Of a DNA stretch of 38,115 nucleotides, positions 33,958 through 38,115 are shown in pieces. Position 1 is the stretch's first letter. Every line of letters begins with the position of its first letter. The notes below the pieces were generated by a model. The model was not told the DNA's origin. It was given only the letters and a program-made list of their open reading frames with translations, and searched no databases. The translations under genes were made by a program, and so were the position numbers. The DNA comes from a virus. Location of the stretch: positions 1-38,115 of IMG/VR virus record IMGVR_UViG_3300038425_000070; one strand, given 5' to 3'.

Positions 33958-34434
33958 GTGCCCGGCGGCCTGGAGTTCCACACCAGCCTCGACACGTCCG
34001 ACATGCAGGCGGCCGTGGACAGACTCGCCGACCGGGCGAACGCCGCGGTGGAGCTGGCGACGCGACGGGGCATCGCCTTCTTCGTCGGTGCCGCGATGGC
34101 ACACGCGCCGGTCGCCAAGTCCGTCCAGGCCCCACGCCACGTCGGGGGCACGCTCCGCCGCAGCATCCACATCGTCGAGGTGACGCAGACCGGCCCGGGC
34201 CGCTGGCTCGCCACCGCGGGCCCCTCGGTCATCTACGGGCGCTTCCGCGACCTCGGTGGGACCATCCATGCGAAGAACGGGCCGTACCTGAAGTTCCAGA
34301 TCGACGGCAACTGGGTCCAGGTCGAGTCGGTGACGCAGACGGGCAGCTTCTACATGGAGAAGGGCCTGGACGACCTGGAGGGGGCGATAGAGGGCATCTT
34401 CGCCGCGGCCTGGTCCGAAGTGATGAGGGCCTGA
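33958..34434 (+). CDS. HK97 gp10-like protein
   Basis: A 158-residue protein with the look of HK97 gp10-type tail proteins: an N-terminal helix (DTSDMQAAVDRLADRANAAV), a second helix running into AMAHAPVAKSV, the GGTLRRSIHIVEV strand, ATAGPSVIYGRFRDLGGTIH (the usual YGRFxExGT position) and a helical C-terminus. Members usually act in head-tail joining or tail completion. Here it lies between the chaperones and the tape measure, an alternative known placement. GTG start one base after the T stop. Confidence 0.75.
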   Translation: MPGGLEFHTSLDTSDMQAAVDRLADRANAAVELATRRGIAFFVGAAMAHAPVAKSVQAPRHVGGTLRRSIHIVEVTQTGPGRWLATAGPSVIYGRFRDLGGTIHAKNGPYLKFQIDGNWVQVESVTQTGSFYMEKGLDDLEGAIEGIFAAAWSEVMRA

Positions 34435-34435
34435 C

Positions 34436-37400
34436 ATGGCCGGGGGCATCCTTCCGCCCATATTGGGCGAATTGCAATTGTCGGCCAGCCAGTTCATCGA
34501 CAAGCTGGCCGAGGTCCGCGACGTCCTCGGCGAGACGGCGGGCTCGACCGATGACCTCGACCTCGCCCAGGCCCGCGCCGAGGCGACCAGCTCCCAGCTC
34601 GCCGACGCCCAGGAACGTCTTGCCGCGACCTCCGCTGACTTGATCGCGACCCAGGACGCGATCAACAAGGGGCAGATCACGGGCGAGGAAGCGTCCACCG
34701 CGCAGTCGGGTGCCCTCGACCGGCAGGCCGTCGCCGAGAAGGAGATGCGCGACGCGACCCTCGCCAACGCCGACGCGCAAGGGCGTCTCGCCGAGGCCGA
34801 GGTGGCGTCCGCCGACACGGGGGTCCTCCAGGACGAGCGGCTGATCAAGGCGGGCAAGCTCGTCACGCTCGCCTTCCTCGGCATCGGGGCCGCGGTCGGC
34901 GTCATGTCCGTCAAGATGGCGATGGACTTCCAGACCAGTCAGGCCAAGGTCCAGGCTGCCTTGGGCCAGTCCACCAAGCAGTCGAACGACCTCGCCAACG
35001 CGCTCCTCGGCACCGCGGGGTCGACCGAGCAGTCGGCCAACGCGATGGAGGCGGCGCTGGCCCCGGTCGCCGCCCAGTTCAAGTCGCTGCAATCCGGCGC
35101 CTACACGACCGCCGAGGCCCTGGAGGAGATGAAGGCGGCCACGTCGCTCGCTGACGCCGGGCTGGGGTCACTCTCGGACACGACCGGCGCCCTCGCGGGG
35201 GTGATGCAGGCGTTCCAGCTGCACGCCAAGGACGCCGCCTCGACCGCCGACGTCCTCTACTCGGCCTCGCAGATGACCGGCCAGGGCGTCGACTCGCTGA
35301 CCTCCGGCCTGGAGCGGACACGGACCAAGCTCGGCGCGCTCTCGCCCTCCCTCGGGCAGCTCTCCGGCCTCTTGGTGGACATGACCGAGCACGGCGAGAC
35401 CGGGCGAGCCGCGATGTCGATGCTCACCACGACCATGACCGCGCTCTTGAAGCCCGCGGCCGACGCCGCCAAGGCGCAGATCGCGTTGCGGGTGGCGAGC
35501 GACACCCTGCCACCGTCGCTCCAGGGACTGGCCGCGCAGTACGTCGCCGGGACGGTCACCGCGAAGGAACTCACGACGGCGACCCAAGGGATGTCGTCGA
35601 GCCAAGCGGTGGCCTGGAAGGCGTTCACCTCCGCGGCCGACGGGGCCAAGACCGCCCAGCTGGCCTCGGCCAAGCTTGGCCTGACGGTGACGGACGCCAA
35701 GGGCCAGTTCGTCGGCTGGGCTTCGGTCATCTCCCAGCTGGCGGAGAAGACCAAGGGCATGACCACCGCCCAGGCGACGGCCGAACTCACCGCGCTGGGC
35801 TTCGGCTCCGCGTCCGCCAAGGTCCTCGCCCTGGTCCGTGCCGGCCCGGAGGCGTTCGACAAGGCCACCGCGGCGGTGACCAAGCACGGCACGGCGGAGA
35901 ACGCGGCCAACCTCCAGATGAAGACCCTGCACGGCCAGCTGCACATGCTGGAGGCCGCGGTCGACGACTACGGGGTCCGGCTCGGGCGGGTGCTCATCCC
36001 CAAGATTGAGACGGTCATCCACGTCACCGCCTCGGTCGTCGAGTGGTTCAACAAGAACCGCATCGCGGCCTACACGCTCGCCGCGGTGGTGGTGGGCGTG
36101 CTCGGGGTCGCGGTGACCGCGTTCGCCGTGAACGCCCTCGGCAAGCTCGTCGCCAACGCGCAATCGGCGTACCAGGCGGTCCTCAAGCTGTTCGGACTGA
36201 AGGGCGGCCCTGACGAGACTTCGGCCCTGAACACCGACGCCTCCCAGGCGTCCGAGACGCTGCAGCAGGGAATCGCCAAGGCCGGTGAGCAACTGATCGC
36301 CGACGCGAAGACCGCGGCCGCGTCCCTCACTGCGGGTGGCTCGACAGCCGCCGAGGACCTGGGAACTGGCGGTGCCACGGCTGCTGAAGACCTGGGCGCC
36401 GGGGGTGCGACTGCCGCGGAAGACCTGGGCGCTGGCGGTGCCACGGCTGCTGAAGACCTGGGCGCGGGTGGTGCTGCTGCTGCCGAGGATGTCGGTGCGG
36501 GCGGCGCGGCTGCTGCGGAGGATTTGGGCGCTGGCGGTGCTGCTGCTGCTGAAGACGTAGGCGCTGGGGGCGCCTCGGCCGCGGAGGATTTGGGCGCTGG
36601 GGGCGCCTCGGCCGCGGAAGACCTGGGCGCGGGTGGCGAGGTGGCCGGAGAGGATGTCGGCGCGGGTGGCGCGGCTGCCGCGGAAGACCTGGGGGCTGGT
36701 GGTGCCGGAGCGGCAGAGGACTTGGCCGCGGGTGGCGAGACGGCGTCGGAGGACCTGGTGGCAGGTGGCGCAGGCGCCGCCGAAGACGTCGCGGCTGGCG
36801 GTGCCACGGCAGGCGAGGACCTGGGTGCAGGCGGAGAGGACGCCGCCGAAGCGGCGGGAGCCGCGGGCGCGGGGGCCGGTCTCGCGCTGGGCGGCGGCGC
36901 CGCGGCTGGTGCGGGAGCCGCGGGCGCGGGAGAGGCTGGAGGCTTTAGCGCGGCCAGCCTGATTCTGCCCGTCATCACCGCGCAGATCGCCTCACTGGGG
37001 ACGAAGCTCATACCGGGGGCCGCGGCGGGCGAGGCCGCGATGCCGTCGTGGATGAAGGACGTCTCTTCGATCCCGTTCGTCGGCGCGATACCCAAGATCG
37101 GGGCCGACCTCGCGGGCGGTTTCCTCGACGCAATCGGCGCGCTGCCCAAGACGGTGCCGAGTGAGAAACAGATCGCAGCGAACGCGGCACTCGGCAGTTA
37201 CGACACCGGGCGGTCGGACATCGAGCTCACGAAGGCCCAGAAGGATCAGGTCGTCGGGCTGATGAAGATGGGCGAGTCGCTGAAGGAGGCCCAGCAGAAG
37301 GTCCTCGGGATCAAGACCTCGACGGACAAAACGACCATCTCCGTGAACTCGCTCGGGTCGAAACTCGCCAAGACGCCCGACATCGCGGCGGTGACTGCTG

Positions 37401-37663
37401 CGACCCTGAAGCTCGCCAAGCCTGTCGACATCGCCAAGGTCACCACCGCGGTCAACACCGCGACCACCGCCGTCAAGTCCGTGAAGTCCTCGGTCGACGC
37501 GGGCCACACGGTCAACGTCTCGGGCGACCTCCACACGACCGTCGTTCTCGATGGCCGCACGCTGGCGACGGCGGTCCAGAAGTACATGCTGCGCGGGGCG
37601 CGTGCCACCGGCCAGAACGTCCTCAACTCGCGCTCGGTCGGCCGCGGGACCGGCAACCCGTAG
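34436..37663 (+). CDS. tape measure protein with 11-residue repeats
   Basis: A 1075-residue protein. Residues about 15-130 are coiled coil (ARAEATSSQLADAQERLAAT). Hydrophobic segments lie at about 142-163 (VTLAFLGIGAAVGVMSV) and 543-568 (YTLAAVVVGVLGVAVTAF). The region 165-520 matches phage tail tape measure domains (QVQAALGQS-like QAKVQAALGQSTKQSNDLA, TTTMTALLKPAADAAKA). Residues 634-809 are sixteen 11-residue repeats of type GGATAAEDLGA, followed by Ala/Gly-rich sequence and a hydrophobic ASLILPVITAQIASLG. It sets tail length; at about 1.5 A per residue the tail would be near 160 nm if fully helical. The next gene starts directly after its stop. Confidence 0.9.
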   Translation: MAGGILPPILGELQLSASQFIDKLAEVRDVLGETAGSTDDLDLAQARAEATSSQLADAQERLAATSADLIATQDAINKGQITGEEASTAQSGALDRQAVAEKEMRDATLANADAQGRLAEAEVASADTGVLQDERLIKAGKLVTLAFLGIGAAVGVMSVKMAMDFQTSQAKVQAALGQSTKQSNDLANALLGTAGSTEQSANAMEAALAPVAAQFKSLQSGAYTTAEALEEMKAATSLADAGLGSLSDTTGALAGVMQAFQLHAKDAASTADVLYSASQMTGQGVDSLTSGLERTRTKLGALSPSLGQLSGLLVDMTEHGETGRAAMSMLTTTMTALLKPAADAAKAQIALRVASDTLPPSLQGLAAQYVAGTVTAKELTTATQGMSSSQAVAWKAFTSAADGAKTAQLASAKLGLTVTDAKGQFVGWASVISQLAEKTKGMTTAQATAELTALGFGSASAKVLALVRAGPEAFDKATAAVTKHGTAENAANLQMKTLHGQLHMLEAAVDDYGVRLGRVLIPKIETVIHVTASVVEWFNKNRIAAYTLAAVVVGVLGVAVTAFAVNALGKLVANAQSAYQAVLKLFGLKGGPDETSALNTDASQASETLQQGIAKAGEQLIADAKTAAASLTAGGSTAAEDLGTGGATAAEDLGAGGATAAEDLGAGGATAAEDLGAGGAAAAEDVGAGGAAAAEDLGAGGAAAAEDVGAGGASAAEDLGAGGASAAEDLGAGGEVAGEDVGAGGAAAAEDLGAGGAGAAEDLAAGGETASEDLVAGGAGAAEDVAAGGATAGEDLGAGGEDAAEAAGAAGAGAGLALGGGAAAGAGAAGAGEAGGFSAASLILPVITAQIASLGTKLIPGAAAGEAAMPSWMKDVSSIPFVGAIPKIGADLAGGFLDAIGALPKTVPSEKQIAANAALGSYDTGRSDIELTKAQKDQVVGLMKMGESLKEAQQKVLGIKTSTDKTTISVNSLGSKLAKTPDIAAVTAATLKLAKPVDIAKVTTAVNTATTAVKSVKSSVDAGHTVNVSGDLHTTVVLDGRTLATAVQKYMLRGARATGQNVLNSRSVGRGTGNP
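36335..36862 (+). repeat. sixteen tandem 33-bp repeats in the tape measure gene
   Basis: Sixteen in-frame units of 33 bp encode GG-x-x-A-(A/G/S)-E-D-(L/V)-G-A. Units 2-4 encode identical peptides and the last unit is diverged. Whole-unit gain or loss would preserve the reading frame. Confidence 0.92.
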
Positions 37664-38115
37664 ATGGCGACCACGCTGACCCAGTCGGCGCACGCCTCGA
37701 ACGCGGGCGCGACGACGCAGACGGTCGCGCTCTCCGGCGTCGGCAAGGGGCACCTGCTCGCGCTGGTGGTGTTCACCGGGAACGGCGTCGCCACGGCATC
37801 CGTCACGGACTCCCAGGGCAACCCGTGGATTCGCAACACCGACGCCTACGCCTCGGGCTCCCTCGGCATCGAGGAATGGAGCGCGTCGGGCGCGGTGGGG
37901 GGCAACACGACCGTTACGGTCACCCTCGCCTCAGCCTCGGCGACGGACTTCACGCTGGTGCTCATGGAGTTCACTGGGCCACCGACCGTGAACGCGATGG
38001 ACCAGGAGAACGCTAACGCGGGGACGTCGTCCGCGCCGGAGATCGGCTTCGCGATGCAAGGCTTCCAGGCGGGCGAGTTGTTCATCGGGGTCGCCAAGAC
38101 CTCCGTCGCCGTGAC
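37664..38115 (+). CDS. fibre-like tail protein, 5' part
   Basis: A frame open to the end of the window, at least 150 residues. It starts at ATG directly after the tape measure stop. TQTVALSGVGKGHLLALVVF, then ATASVTDSQGNPWIRNTDAY, GIEEWSASGAVGGNTTVTVT and FTLVLMEFTGPP form the same beta sandwich-type module as in the protein at 26301 (GDTVVAMIMVA, EIWICWSATGAAKTVTVT). Such modules occur in tail tip and fibre proteins. Position after the tape measure would also suit a distal tail protein, but the sequence favours a fibre module. The 3' end is not in the window. Confidence 0.7.
   Translation, partial: MATTLTQSAHASNAGATTQTVALSGVGKGHLLALVVFTGNGVATASVTDSQGNPWIRNTDAYASGSLGIEEWSASGAVGGNTTVTVTLASASATDFTLVLMEFTGPPTVNAMDQENANAGTSSAPEIGFAMQGFQAGELFIGVAKTSVAV

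Noticed and set aside
1-38115. CRISPR arrays, tRNA genes, insertion sequences, integrase or attachment sites
   Set aside because: I found no regularly spaced identical repeats with unique spacers, no cloverleaf-like tRNA sequence, no transposase and no recombinase. The palindromes are too far apart and irregular to be an array.

Overview
The window reads as part of the genome of a tailed double-stranded DNA bacteriophage with a long non-contractile tail, infecting a high-G+C host that is most likely actinobacterial. The evidence is tightly packed G+C-rich genes almost all on the + strand, ATGA/GTGA/TGATG overlaps, frequent GTG starts, TANNNT -10 boxes placed 7-8 nt before start codons (leaderless style), and actinophage-type gene families (DUF4326, LmbU-like, Ead/Ea22-like, portal joined to a MuF domain). 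No tRNA, integrase, lysis or replication gene was seen. The host and the ends of the genome cannot be fixed from this sequence.

Layout. 1-4200: small accessory genes (DUF4326, LmbU-like regulator, a MazG-like protein with helices in permuted order, HTH, Ead/Ea22-like proteins), ending in a zinc-finger protein that is probably the small terminase subunit. 4195-4721: a ribbon-helix-helix protein with three 13-bp repeats over its start, and a small zinc protein. 4810-7402: large terminase and small genes. 7399-12818: a 1130-aa portal-Nudix-MuF fusion, small genes, a PLD-like protein and a HAD-like protein. 12832-13152: the only minus-strand gene. 13326-18085: XkdF-like protease, a probable scaffold with DnaJ-type zinc knuckles, the major capsid protein and a small downstream gene.

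17866-24247 is an island inside the structural operon: GT-A-type glycosyltransferases, an FkbM methyltransferase, a GDP-mannose 3,5-epimerase-like enzyme, a class I methyltransferase, and two members of an unrecognised family marked by VEQDI and EPWC motifs. The first of these two appears to be joined to the gene behind the capsid gene by a -1 shift on a run of eight C. I infer a glycan-synthesis or glycan-modification module acting on virion or host surface glycans. 24339-29384 holds fibre-like structural proteins, including a 96-bp direct duplication that flanks a small metallopeptidase gene and a 646-aa protein built from about 20-residue repeats. 29509-38115 is head-tail connection and tail: adaptor, tail terminator candidate, major tail protein, tail assembly chaperones with a CCCAAAA -1 frameshift, gp10-like protein, a tape measure with sixteen 11-residue repeats, and the start of another fibre-like gene.

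The most distinctive undescribed feature is a 14-bp palindrome, CCTAGACGTCTAGG, found eight times (five perfect, three with one mismatch). Six copies sit at or just after gene ends. One is shared by two convergent genes, which favours a gene-end or roadblock function over a plain promoter. A second regulatory layer is a set of promoter-like elements: a 13-mer GTCCTACACTGAG at three places, and a two-copy element made of an inverted repeat plus TGCGTAGACTCG with identical spacing.
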